Source of the DNA: Liriodendron chinense
Taxonomy: Eukaryota; Streptophyta; Magnoliopsida; Magnoliales; Magnoliaceae
Direction of reading: 5' to 3'
Assembly (NCBI GenBank): GCA_003013855.2
Contig: PVNU02002850.1
Location: 2,232,001-2,296,000, forward strand
Length of the DNA: 64,000 nt
Part shown: positions 30,606 through 41,080 of the stretch, piece after piece
Layout: each line of letters starts with the position of its first letter
Numbering within the stretch: position 1 is the first letter of the stretch
Notes under the pieces: generated by a model
The model's database searches: none
Seen by the model: the letters and a program-made list of their open reading frames with translations, nothing else
Told to the model about the DNA's origin: nothing
Program-made: the position numbers and the translations under genes

Positions 30606-32183
30606 TGTTGAGCTCTTAATTGTGGATATTCTAACCCCAATTCATCACTCATTATGCTTGTTGTTATGGTTTATAGACTAAACTAATGCATAGATTTGTG
30701 ATTGTAGGGATGAGAGAGAGGAAGCATCAATTGAAGACTTAAAGATGCTAGTTAGAAGCAAAAGAAGATCAAAGGGGCTAAGCGTCAAAGAATGAAAGAA
30801 AGAAGTCAGAGAAAAGAAGAAAGAATGCAGAAGAAGGTGCCCACGAACGGTCGTCCGACCGGTCGTCCAAGGCCAAGGACCGGTCGTTTGACCGGTCCGC
30901 ACATACATAGAGGAGGCACAGAGGCCATAACTCTCTGGACTGTTCACGACCGGTCGTGCGACCGGTCGTCCACTTCTGCGACCGGTTGTGCGACCGGTCC
31001 TTAAATTAATTTTTCAGGCCGAAACTCTCTGGATACTTTTTGGCCATTTTGAGACCGGTCGTCCAACATCCACAACCGGTCGTCCAGCCATTGCGACCGG
31101 TCGCCTGCGTAAGATTTGAACTTTCTAATTCTGGCGTCGATTTTCTATGCGCAGTGCGTAAGTGTTACGCAAATTCTCGAATATTCCGAAGTTGCGGAGC
31201 CTCCCCACTATAAAAGGAGACCTAGGGATCGTTCCTAGGGTATCTTAGAAGAGTTTAAGCAAGGTTGGAGGCGGCGGAAGTGGATTTCGGAGTTCCACAA
31301 CTCCTTCTAGTTTGTTTTGCTATTTTTATGTTTTTCTTAGTTGTTTCATGTTTCCTTGGATCATGAACGGCTAAACCTCTTAGCTAGGGCTAAGAGGTGA
31401 AGCTTGTAGTGAATCTAAGATGTTTCAATTCATGCCAAGATGGTTTTAAGATTGGTTTTAATGTTTATGAATAATGGTTTGAAGTTTATACAAGTTCTAA
31501 GTAGTTTTTCTTAGTCTTATGATGACTCATGGATGTTTGGAAGAATTACTTAAGTTCTTAATTGGTTTGTATTAGTCTAGACCTGTATGATCCGAGGAAT
31601 TGGAGTACGCTCTAGTACTATGATCTTCATATGGGAACTTCCTACCAAAGTTCTACTTTTCTGAATTTCTGTGCTATGTGGGACTGTGCATGTGATTTGA
31701 ATCAAGTTCAAATCATGATCTAGCCTTGTCTTGTGACAGGACTTGAGGATGGTTATGATTGTGATCTGAGTCTATTGGAATTGGGACTGACCTATGCAAT
31801 TGAAGCATGCTCAGCCTAGCTTGCATTGAGTGAATCATACACATGGTTCTTACATATGGCAGATAGTTTGGTTTAACAGCTCTATCATCCGGCTAGATAG
31901 ATCTTAATATCGATTCTAGTTGAGAAAGTGAGAAACCACAGCGGATTGAACATCGAGGATTGCTACAAGTGGATCCTTGAACCCCTAGTGCTTTATTATA
32001 ATTGTTTACCTTCAATTTAGTTTAAAGTTGTTACTTATATCAATCTCATACAAAATCTGGTTGTTAGCTGTCAATAGATATTATTGGATGTGTTTGTGAA
32101 TTCCTACACAAGTCCCTGTGGATCGACCTCGATCTTACCGAGTTTATTATTACATCGCAACCCTACACTTGGGGAAGCGAACA
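30606..32183 (+). repeat. E3 3' LTR
   Basis: 1578 bp. ACCGGT array 30840-31108; TGCGTAAGTGTTACGCA 31155-31171; TATAAAAG at 31209; R/U5 hairpin 31376-31397. It is 28 bp longer than the 5' copy, with visible differences in the ACCGGT array. Confidence 0.95.
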
Positions 32184-34986
32184 ATAGTCTCGCTCTCAAC
32201 CTGCTCACCTTCCATACGCAGGTAATATACCTTATCGCACTCAAGGCTGCGGATCGTTGTCTCCTCATCAGACAACCTCTGATCGGCAACCAATCTCCTC
32301 GACATCATCTCACAATGATACCGAAGTGCGGAAATCTCAGACAACAAATGGCCATGAGTGGCCAAAAGAAAACCAGGATCGATGAATGGGCTCTCCTCAA
32401 AGGGTTCATATGAACTAGATGAAGAGCCGGCATCTCCAAGGATATCCTGCTCATCCTCATCAGCAATCTGGTGCCAGCAAGCGATACATCGATAGAGCGA
32501 CTGCTCAGCAACCCAGTACTGATATGGGGCGGTCGCCATCAGGAAAGCCCGCAGCTTAAAACCAAGCAAATCGGCAGTCAAGTAACTCACCCAGGATCCA
32601 TCGACCCGAGTCCTAGAGTCAGAGGTTCTAGATGGAAGTGCTCGACTCCCGATACCCGTGAAAGCAAAAAGAGGAACATCCTGCTCGTACCCAAACTGCC
32701 GCAGGAACCGGATAGGATGATAAGAAAAGTAAGATCGAAAGCCTACCAACATCAGAGGAAGGTGGTGCGCATCACAAAGCACTGTAGGAAGCGAAAGCCA
32801 AGATGACTCCTAACGAACATTCTAGTCACGAAGTTCAGCGAACATCCTGCGATACAAGGGCTCACTCATCCTAGCCGTATGAGGAAGAAATTCCATGATG
32901 TGTCGCATAAGGTCTGGGCAACGGGTGCCAGGAAATGGTACAAGAACAGTCAGCGAAAGACGTTCCCATAGCCAGACCTGATCACAAGAAAGAGAAGAAA
33001 TTCAGCTAGAGCAGAAAAATTCCCAAAAGGACAAGAAAAGAAAGGCGCTGAAAAGATACCTGAAGAAATGCACAGCAGCCGCGAAGGACACGAGTGCGGC
33101 CCAGGGCACAGTCAGTCAGCCCATTAAACAGCTCAGCCAGGACGAGAGAAATGATCCCCTAATGTCGGATAACTTGACTCATCACCTCAAAAAGTAAAGG
33201 GGTCTGAGACCTGCGCAATCCCGAGAATAGCACCTCAGCTATCAAGCAGAACATTAGTGCGTTTCGAGCAAGAATAGATCCTGCCACACTCCGAGGACCC
33301 GAAAAAAGATCATACAAGCAAGTCCATGGAGAACACTACAGCATCCTGGCCGGTAGCTGCAGGCTGAACCAGATAAGGGATCCTGAACAAGTTTTGCAGT
33401 GTGGCAGTCTTCGGCAATGTCTTCGGCGAAAAATACTGAGTATAATCCCAAGGAAGGCCGGTCAAGCGCTCAAGCTCCTCCAAAGAGGGTCCCATCTCCA
33501 TGTCGTTGAACGCAAACAAGTTCAATGAGGGGACCCAGTCAATCAGTGCAACTTCGAGCATCCTCCAGTCAATGTCAACTCTAGCCATATGGATCAGACT
33601 GCCAAAGCCATAGGACTCCAAATCTCGAATCTCAAAAGCTGACAAGCTGTCAAGCCAAGCAAGCAGTCGTGGCGAGCAAGAAGGACAAGGAAGCAGCTGA
33701 CAAGTCCTCACGGGTACCCCCTCCAGAACAAAAGGCCTAGAACTCAATGACAGCTCATTGAGGATCGGAAGATTAACGGGCGAAGGAGAAGGAAAAGCTG
33801 GAACCTCTGCAGACTCAACAGCTCCTGACCTGCCCCCAATAACGGCTATGTCTGATATAGTCGCATCACTGTCTGAAACTGTCACGACGTCAGCCGCATG
33901 AGAAGACTCGCCCACCTCATGAACAGAGTGCGCAAAGGACCGACGATCAGGAGAAGGACGGTACTCTCCATCAAAAAGACTATCAACAAAGATCACACCA
34001 CACATCGTGGCATCCTGACCAATCTGACCATCGAAAAATGCATTTGAACCATCAAGAAGAGTCCCGGCAACCCCGATCGAAGAATCCACGGTCAGATCTG
34101 GACCTGCGGCCCTCTCCAACATAAAGTCGTGAATCCAATCATCATCCCGTCCAATCAAAGGGATCATTGAGGCATCCACACCATCCATCATCAGGGGGAC
34201 ATCATCAATGATCACATCAAGTCCACGCAAGCAAGTATGTTGCACATCTCGGCTATAATCAAGAGCATCCAAACCGCCAAAGGTATCATCTGAACCATCC
34301 ATACCATCCAAACATGAGATCAGCCTATCTATGTCCATCATGGCCCCATCACCACCATCAATCACATCATCCATATGGCCCCCACTCAAGGGACACATAG
34401 CCTCACCTATGTCCCATCTCCTCATCTCATCTATACCATCCATTTCTCCCATAATCAAAGACCTATCCAAATCTGAAATTCCAGCCATCCCACCATTAAT
34501 GGAGTCATTAAAAGCTCCACCAACCACCATCCTTAAATCCCCATTAATGACCTCATTCAATGCTCCATCTCTACCATCCATTAAAGGAATCCCTCCATCA
34601 TTAAAGCCTTCACCAATTGCTGGAGTGTGGGACCCACCAACCTCTCCCACCATGGCCCCCAAATCACCATCAAAGGCTGCCCAAGAAAGGACAAAATAGG
34701 AAGAGGACAAGATGAAGAGAAAAGACAAAGAGAAAAGAGGATTCATGGCTGGAATCGAATTCTCCAGTACAAAGAAGGTGGGGACAAGAGCAGTGGAAAA
34801 GAGGGAATGTCCGAACCAGAGCCAGCCCAGACCGCACAAGAGGCGAGTCTTGGGCGGCCCGCTGTGGGCCGCCCGTACGGACGCACTCTCTCTCTCTCTC
34901 CGCGGGATTGGCTCCATGGTCGTTGGTAGTTGAGGCTGACAGTCCACGTCAGCAGATGGCACCCTGAGGGCCGCCCAAAGCTCCAA
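32184..34986 (-). pseudogene. Antisense DUF7745/PMD-like gene, broken, split by E3
   Basis: A 558-codon open frame runs from 34986 to 33310; a second candidate start is 34746 (MNPLFSLSFLF, hydrophobic, signal-like). Residues about 110-330 are Asp/Gly/Met-rich low complexity. Then comes a conserved part: WRMLEVALIDWVPSLNLFAF, MGPSLEELERLTGLPW, recalling DUF7745/PMD proteins. After a frameshift near 33315 the reading continues (ARNALMFCLIAEVLFSG, ISLVLAELFNGLTDCALG) with one TAG. A likely intron spans 33059-32978 (CAG|GTATCT to ATCAG|GT). The last part (32782 on) has YHPIRFLRQFGYEQDVP, a typical PMD string. The frame meets the E3 duplication at 32184 and would end a few codons later, at 22082, beyond E3. 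Role unknown; probably retrotransposon-borne. Confidence 0.65.
34840..34985. repeat. GGGCGGCC inverted-repeat module
   Basis: Two copies of a GC-rich hairpin of the form GGGCGGCCC-n-GGGCCGCCC (34853-34875, with GTACGGACG beside it, and a weaker one at 34957-34978). The same module with GTCCGTACGGGCGGCCCC occurs at 54761-54795 in the Tat-type LTR, and a partial copy at 39307-39330. Confidence 0.5.
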
Positions 34987-35040
34987 TCAACTTCGGATTT
35001 CGTTTGAGGATGATCAGAATCTTCTGGAAGGTACCCCACC

Positions 35041-35595
35041 TATCCAATCAGGAAGTCATGCGGCCAACATGGGCCTAATCAAGTCAAAGAGAAGGAAAAT
35101 TGACCAAGAGGGGCCCACAAGCAATCTGAGCCATTCAAAGACTAGATCATCATGATCTAAACCATGGAAAAGCTTACATGAGCCATCAAATAGCAAGATC
35201 AAAGCCTTGATCATCAAGAAAGAGGGCCAAAACTCAAGATCTGATCATCAAGTGGGCCCACAAGGCCAAATCAAGTGATCTGAGCCGTTCAAGTCATCAT
35301 TCACACCATGAGAAGCCTTCTTAGCCTCACAAAACATCAAGAAAAGGTGCTCCAAAGCAAAGCTGAGGTCTAGAAGGGGCCCACAGGGTCAAATCAAGCA
35401 ATCTGAGCCGTTCAAGTCATCATCCATGCAGTTAAGAAGTCTCGTCTTCCACAAATCATTCAGAACGTGTAGGCATCATCAAGTAATTTGAGACAAGTTA
35501 GAGGTTGTATATTCCTTCAGAAGATTTTGATACAAAAGAGGGTAAAAGCAAAAAGAAGAAGGTCATAAATCAAGTAAGCTGAATACAAAAGCAGG
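35041..35595. repeat. Non-coding, about 125-bp imperfect repeats
   Basis: The block GGGGCCCACA..., followed by CAATCTGAGCC(G/A)TTCAA, recurs near 35110, 35252 and 35377. The same vocabulary (GGGCCCAC, TGATCTGAACC) recurs through 37-39.6 kb. No ORF of note. Confidence 0.5.
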
Positions 35596-36734
35596 CTACA
35601 GGTCACCAACATAGTCGTCGTCATCCCTCCTCTCGTCCCGCTCTCGACGATGAAGATCCATCAAGGGAGCTGTCACCGAGCTTCCAGCGTATCTGCGACG
35701 GCCCCCAAGAACATAGAGCAGAGGAAGCAGAGGCCCCTGGCCGTACAACAAGTACCACTCATCATAGTCGCAATCCGGGATCAGTGAAACGAAATCCGGG
35801 CTGGCCCACAAGAGCATCAGCTATCTCATCAGCTGGGATCTGAGCAGCCGGAGGAGGTGCAGAACAAGGGACTTGAGCCACCCCAGTAATCTGTCGAAGC
35901 AGCCTCTCACCCAAATACCACTGAAATGATTCAGCGTCAGAAAGCATGATCCGGAGGCATGAAGAATTATATGCCTCCACACGCTGAGGGGTGTAGTAGA
36001 GAGGAAAGTTGGCGTATGGCATCCGAGCAAGCTACAGCAAATGAGCTCATCACGATCAGTTACAGTGCAGCATAAGGGATAAGGAAAGCAAGATACTTAC
36101 ATCTTCAACGGTCAATCCGTCTATGTCAGCACGCCAGTTGTCCCCAGAGATTCAAGAGTTCCGCTGACGATTTTGTTAATGCCAGTACATGTGAAGATAC
36201 AAAGGCGGCTTAATGTCATCCCGTATCCTCGGCGCGAGGTGGGCAAAATGGTCATAAAAGCAAGTCTGGGCAAGGGCACACCTAACGATCAGAGAAAGAA
36301 AGAAGACAAATGTCTCCAAGGAAGGTTAAAAAAGAGTACCTCTACGATAGGCCAGAAACCTGTGAAGGACCGGCTATTCCAAGAGGTCTTATCCAAACCC
36401 CAGAAAACATGAGTCAAGATAGCCCCGTTCCAATTGTAGGGATGGTAAAGATCCTTAACCAAACGAAGAAATTTAGGATCGATCCTCTCGTTCGCGTGAC
36501 AGAAAAGGAAGGACCCGAAGGCATTAAGCAATCATGGCCCGTGCTTTGGCCTCTAGCTCGGTAGTAGGGGTGCCAGTAGCAAAGGTGTTGTAGAACCATC
36601 GCAATTTTACTTGATGGCCCTGGAATTCATCCTCAAGTGGGACGTCACCGATAAGCCATAGCCAGTTAGTGGAAGTGATGGGAGCAAGAGAGCCAACCTG
36701 GGGAACAACTGCCCCATGAAATGGAAAGCCGATT

Positions 36735-36797
<63 letters not shown>

Positions 36798-37132
36798 AGG
36801 GGAGTTATTCCCCACTCGCCACAAGGGAGTTAAAAGGTGTGTGTCTCATCCCGCAACCTCTCACAAAGAGCCGCAAGCAAAATGCGATTGGCACTGTTGT
36901 TATCGAAGTGCAAGGTAAGGAGGCCAGCAAAAGGAGTGTTAGCCAGAACTCATTCAAGCAAAGGTTGTGGGTGTTTCACCCAGTTATCCCAATGATCTCT
37001 GGTACCTCGACCCTTGATGGAGGGAAGAGGTTGGTGCTCCTGAGCCAAGGAACACATATGTGCCCCTTGGCGGATAATGAAGGCTGGATCAACCTCATCA
37101 ATCACCCGACGTCCTCTTGTACCGTCCGCCAT
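35596..37132 (-). pseudogene. Plant mobile domain gene with intron-like breaks, decayed
   Basis: PMD motifs appear in order. Exon 1 (37132 to about 36320): ANRILLAALCERLRDETHTF, GEWGITPLD, an Ile-Tyr repeat, GAVVPQVGSLAP, then after a frameshift near 36528 LNAFGSFLF and FWPIVE. Exon 2 (36281-36101): FYDHFAHLAPRIRDD, KPPLYLHMY, NWRADIDGLTVED. Intron 2 (36100-36032) has GTAAGT and CTGTAG borders. Exon 3 (36031 on): YYTPQRVEAYNSSCLRIMLS, YLGERLLRQ, then a frameshift and an Asp/Arg-rich end (EWYLLYGQGPLLPLL to stop at 35596). In-frame stops: TGA 36950-36952, a TAA within THTF*LPCGE, and two in exon 2. The intron 1 donor is unclear because the phase does not match. Function unknown; likely a transposable-element-borne PMD copy. 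Confidence 0.72.
36738..36795. repeat. (AT)29 microsatellite inside the PMD gene
   Basis: 58 bp of perfect AT. On the minus strand it lies between CTG-G and GCAAATC and keeps the frame, coding Asp, then nine Ile-Tyr pairs, then Met. Confidence 0.97.
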
Positions 37133-39669
37133 TGAATCCTACAAGCTTGGCAAGGTAAGTCCCTATCCTTTACTCGTTAAAATCCAAATTATCATCCAGG
37201 AAACCCATGGGATTGGACTCGCATTCAAATGCAAAATCCAAAGTCCGACTCCATGTGTTACCTAGGATATGTGTTGGGCCCATTGAAGAAAGCAAGGCCC
37301 ACCTTAAAGAAGGTTGCATGTCATGTCTTAGGCAAGGAAAGTCCATCATCCAAGGACACACTTTGGACAACAAATGCACTTAAGTGCCATGAGATCAACA
37401 AGGGATAAGAATCCTACTTCACATGAGAAGTCCCTCTTCAAAGTCCATATGTGGCCAAGGATTGATCCACTTTTATACCAAGGCCATGATTCTCATTTAA
37501 GATGTTTCCATCTTTTTACACATGTACATGGACAAGTGGGCAATAGGAAGGAAATGGGCCCCCAAGAGCAACCCAAATGCCTCACCTCAATGGATTGAAG
37601 GGAGCACATAGCCCACTTGAAGAACATGAGGACCCATTCATGGGTTAACCATGGGCACCCCTATGTGCATCATCTTGATGAAAGTTTTGACTATGAGAGT
37701 ACAACATGGCGGTCTACCCACAAACATATGAATTAAAGAAGCTAATGGTAAAAATTTGATGCACATAGCCCACATGAAGAATCAAAGTTGGAAATGCCCA
37801 TGTAAGGACAAGTTTGGGCAACTTATGTGCACCTAATTTCTTTACGAAAAAGGAGGACCATTTGAGCACAAGAGGGCATGGCTTGATGAGTCACCCAACC
37901 ATCATGAAAATGGCTAAGAATGATATACATAGCCCACTTGAAGATCAAAATCCAAAATGCCCCAAAGCATGGGACAAAATTGGGCAACTTATGGGTATCA
38001 TTCTTTCTCACAAAAAAAAATCACTCATCTTTGAGAATGATGGTGGATGACCCACCAAACACCCCAAGAGAAGTTCAAGGAGCTATGGTTGCATGGATAG
38101 CTCACTTGAAGAGGAATCATCCATTTGAGATTGATAACATTAAAGGAAACTCTTGGAAACCACTTTCTTACCACACAAAAAAAACCATTTGAACTTAGTG
38201 AGATTGTTGAAACAACTCACTCATGGGACTTGTAGATGATCAAGTAACTCAAGTCCTCCATCCATCAAAAGAAAAAGCATGAAAGGAAAAAAATCCTACA
38301 TGAACAAAGTGTAGTGGTGCACACATGGTCCAAAGAAATCCAAGTTTCAATGAGGGCCCAAAAGCCCATCCATATGGAAAAATTCTAAGGAAACCATCAC
38401 ACTTTGTGAACAAGGATGTACATCATAATTAAGAAATGGTGGAAGATTTGGCCTACTTGACCACAAGGGCCCAATTAAGAAATCTAGCCCACTTAAAGAT
38501 CCAAGTAAAGAATGGGCTAGTCACCTTTGTCCATACACATGTGAAGAAAGATGGGGCCACCCAAAGTGAGCCCCATGAGCCCAAAACTTGAGGTGGGCCC
38601 TACCATTCCCATGGGCCCAAACCTTGAAAAGAAGATGGAAAAGAAAAGAAAAAGCTCTAAGGAAAATGACAAGGGCAAGAAAGCATGAGGGAGCCCAAAA
38701 TGAAGTGTTGGGCCTATCAAGTACACCAAGGGCCATGACTTCACTTTGAGCCCATTTGATACACATGAAAAGAGGCCCAACTCCAATGAAGAAAGATAGA
38801 ATATTTTGCCATGCACACTTGATGGACATGGCAAAATTACCCTTTACATACACATGAAGGGAGTATGAAAGAAGAAAAGAAAGAATGAAATGGAAGCTTG
38901 CAATGTCCTTCTCCATGCACCACCTTTAAAAGAGATTGGAGATCTGAAAAAAGGCCAAAAATTCTTGGGCCCACCTTCACTCCTTTTGGAATAGCTACAT
39001 GGAGAAAAGAAAAGAGTCATGAGAAGAGACAATGAAGAAGGAAAAGGACAAGAGAGAAAAGGGAGTGGTCCATACCTTTACCACTCACCAAAGGGGGACC
39101 ACCTTGCTGTCCCAAAGCTTCACTAAGGCCCACCACTTGAAAAGAGCAAAGAACCACCAAAAGAGAGAGAAAAGCTTGAAGAAAGAGAGATTATGAGAGA
39201 GAGAAGAGAGAGATTGCACGTTGGAGGGGCCAAGGGTGCCCCATGTTATATAGAAAAGGGGAGGGCACCCCTTTACCCGACCCACTGGAAAGACCAGTGG
39301 GCAGAGACGGTCCGGGCGGCACCCAAGGGGTCGTCCTCCCTCTCACCTAGTTGAAACGACCCCTCACCCTCTCTCCTTCGGAAGAACTCCTCCTTGGGAA
39401 GGTTGGTTGCAAGTGAATCTTGTACCTCCATGTAAAAATGAAGTGATGGAAGAAGAGGGTGACAAAAAGTAAGGAATCTCACCAAAATCTCATCTTGTGA
39501 GAAATTGGGGAGAAGTTGGCTTGATGATGTGGAAAGGCTCCATTGAATTTTCAAGAAAAGGAAAAAAAATTGACTTGGTCAAACAGTGATCTCAACCATC
39601 CAAAGTCATGACCTGATGATCTGAACCATTCTAAGAAGAATCTCCAGAATATCCAACCTTGATTGCTGC
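37133..39669. other. Non-coding region, CCCACTTGA-rich
   Basis: No convincing gene. The sequence repeats phrases such as GGCCCA, CATAGCCCACTTGAAGA and AAATGGGC with A/G-rich filler; ORFs here are low complexity. The end (39000-39330) resembles a minus-strand promoter and leader. It may be a long untranslated region of a Tat-like element. Confidence 0.4.
39245..39253 (-). promoter_or_regulatory. Minus-strand TATA-like box
   Basis: CTATATAAC on the minus strand, followed about 35 bp downstream by a CT-rich start-like stretch (CAATCTCTCTCTTCTCTC). It would drive transcription leftwards towards the antisense PMD genes. Evidence is motif-level only. Confidence 0.3.
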
Positions 39670-41080
39670 TTGCTTGTACAGTTTTGTGGTCCGAAGACCT
39701 TAAACTACATCAGGATTAAGATCCCGAGGGACTTTTTAAATAAAAACCGGTAACAGTCTGGATCGTTCGAATCAAGATCCGCTGACACCGGACATTTTCC
39801 AAAAATAAAAAAATGTGTTTGCCCTATTTTGTACAGTTTTGTGGTCCGAAGACCTTAAACTACATCAGGGTCAAGATCCCGAGGGACTCTTTAAATAAAA
39901 ATCGGTAGCAGTCTGGATCGTTTGAATCAAGAGTCGCTGACACCGGACATTTTTCAAAAATAAAAAAAATGTGTTTACCCTGTTTTGTACAGTTTTGTGG
40001 TCCGAAGACCTTAAACTACGTCGGGATCAAGATCCCGATGGACTTTTTAAATAAAAATCGGTAGGAGTCTGGATCGTTCGAATCAAGATCCGCTGACACT
40101 GGACATTTTCTAAAAATAAAAAAATGTGTTTGCCCTATTTTGTACAGTTTTGTGGTCCGAAGACCTTAAACTACGTCGGGATCAAGATCCCGAGGGACGT
40201 TTTAAATAAAAACCATTAGCAGTCTGGATCGTTCAAATCAAGATCCGCTGACACCGGACATTTTCCAAAAATAAAAAAATGTGTTTGCCCTGTTTTGTAT
40301 AGTTTTGAGGTCTGAAGACCTTAAACTACGTCGGGATCAAGATCCCGAGGGACTTTTTAAATAAAAACCGGTAGCAGTCTGGATCGTTCGAATCAAGATC
40401 CGCTGACACCAGACATTTTTCAAAAATAAAAAAATGTGTTTGCCCTGTTTTGTACAGTTTTGTGGTCCGAAGACCTTAAACTGCGTCGGGATCAAAATCT
40501 TGAGGGACTTTTTAAATAAAAACTGGTAGCAGTCTGGATCATTCGAATCAAGATCAGCTGACACCGGACATTTTTCAAAAATAAAAAAATGTGTTTGCCC
40601 TATTTTGTACAGTTTTGAGGTCTGAAGACCTTAAACTATGTCGGGATCAAGATCCCAAGGGACTTTTTAAATAAAAATCGGTAGCAGTCTGGATCGTTCG
40701 AATCAAGATCCGCTGACACCGGACATTTTCCAAAAATAAAAAAATGTGTTTGCCCTGTTTTGTACAGTTTTGTGGTCCGAAGACCTTAAACTACGTCGGG
40801 ATCAAGATCCCGAGGGACTTTTTAAATAAAAATCGGTAGCAGTCTAGATCGTTCGAATCAAGATCTGCTGACACCGGACATTTTCCAAAAATAAAAAAAA
40901 GTGTTTGCCCTGTTTTGTACAGTTTTGTGGTCCAAAGACCTTAAACTACATCAGAATCAAAATCCCGAGAGATTTCCAATAAAAACCAATGTTAATCTTG
41001 ATCGCTCAAATTGAGATTTAACAGCCTGGAACATTTCGAAAAATCACCAAAAAAATGTATTGTCAGCATGTACATATTTT
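39670..41080 (+). repeat. 155-bp tandem repeat array, about nine units
   Basis: The marker G(T/A)GGTC(C/T)(G/A)AAGACC starts at 39686, 39841, 39997, 40152, 40307, 40462, 40617, 40772 and 40927: eight intervals, of which seven are 155 bp and one is 156 bp. A tenth, eroded unit is near 41082 and another near 41333. Each unit has ATCAAGATCCCGAGGGA, GGATCGTTCGAATCAAGATC and an A-rich end. Units look about 90-95% alike by eye. Tat/Ogre elements are known to carry variable tandem arrays in the 3' UTR that can seed satellites. Confidence 0.95.

Larger units (their letters stand above)
22097..32183 (+). mobile_element. E3: full-length Athila-lineage retrotransposon, decayed, TSD ATAGT
   Basis: This 10,087-bp element has LTRs of 1550 and 1578 bp, a tRNA-Asp primer site, a polypurine tract, and perfect duplications ATAGT at 22092-22096 and 32184-32188. 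Gag, protease, RT, RNase H and integrase follow Athila-lineage order. There is no env-like ORF. Many stops and frameshifts, plus an integrase deletion, make it defective. It lies in the tail of an antisense PMD/DUF7745-like pseudogene. Confidence 0.95.

Noticed and set aside
36716..37135. Plus-strand ORF with a long Tyr-Ile repeat
   Set aside because: It is the opposite-strand reading of the AT microsatellite and PMD gene; the flanking residues match nothing, while the minus strand gives PMD motifs.
37133..39669. Several 60-130-residue ORFs such as 38517-38916
   Set aside because: They are low-complexity readings of GGCCCA/AAGA-rich DNA with no shared frame or motif.
39670..41080. CRISPR-like array
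   Set aside because: Units are contiguous 155-bp copies without unique spacers, in plant DNA; it is a tandem repeat.
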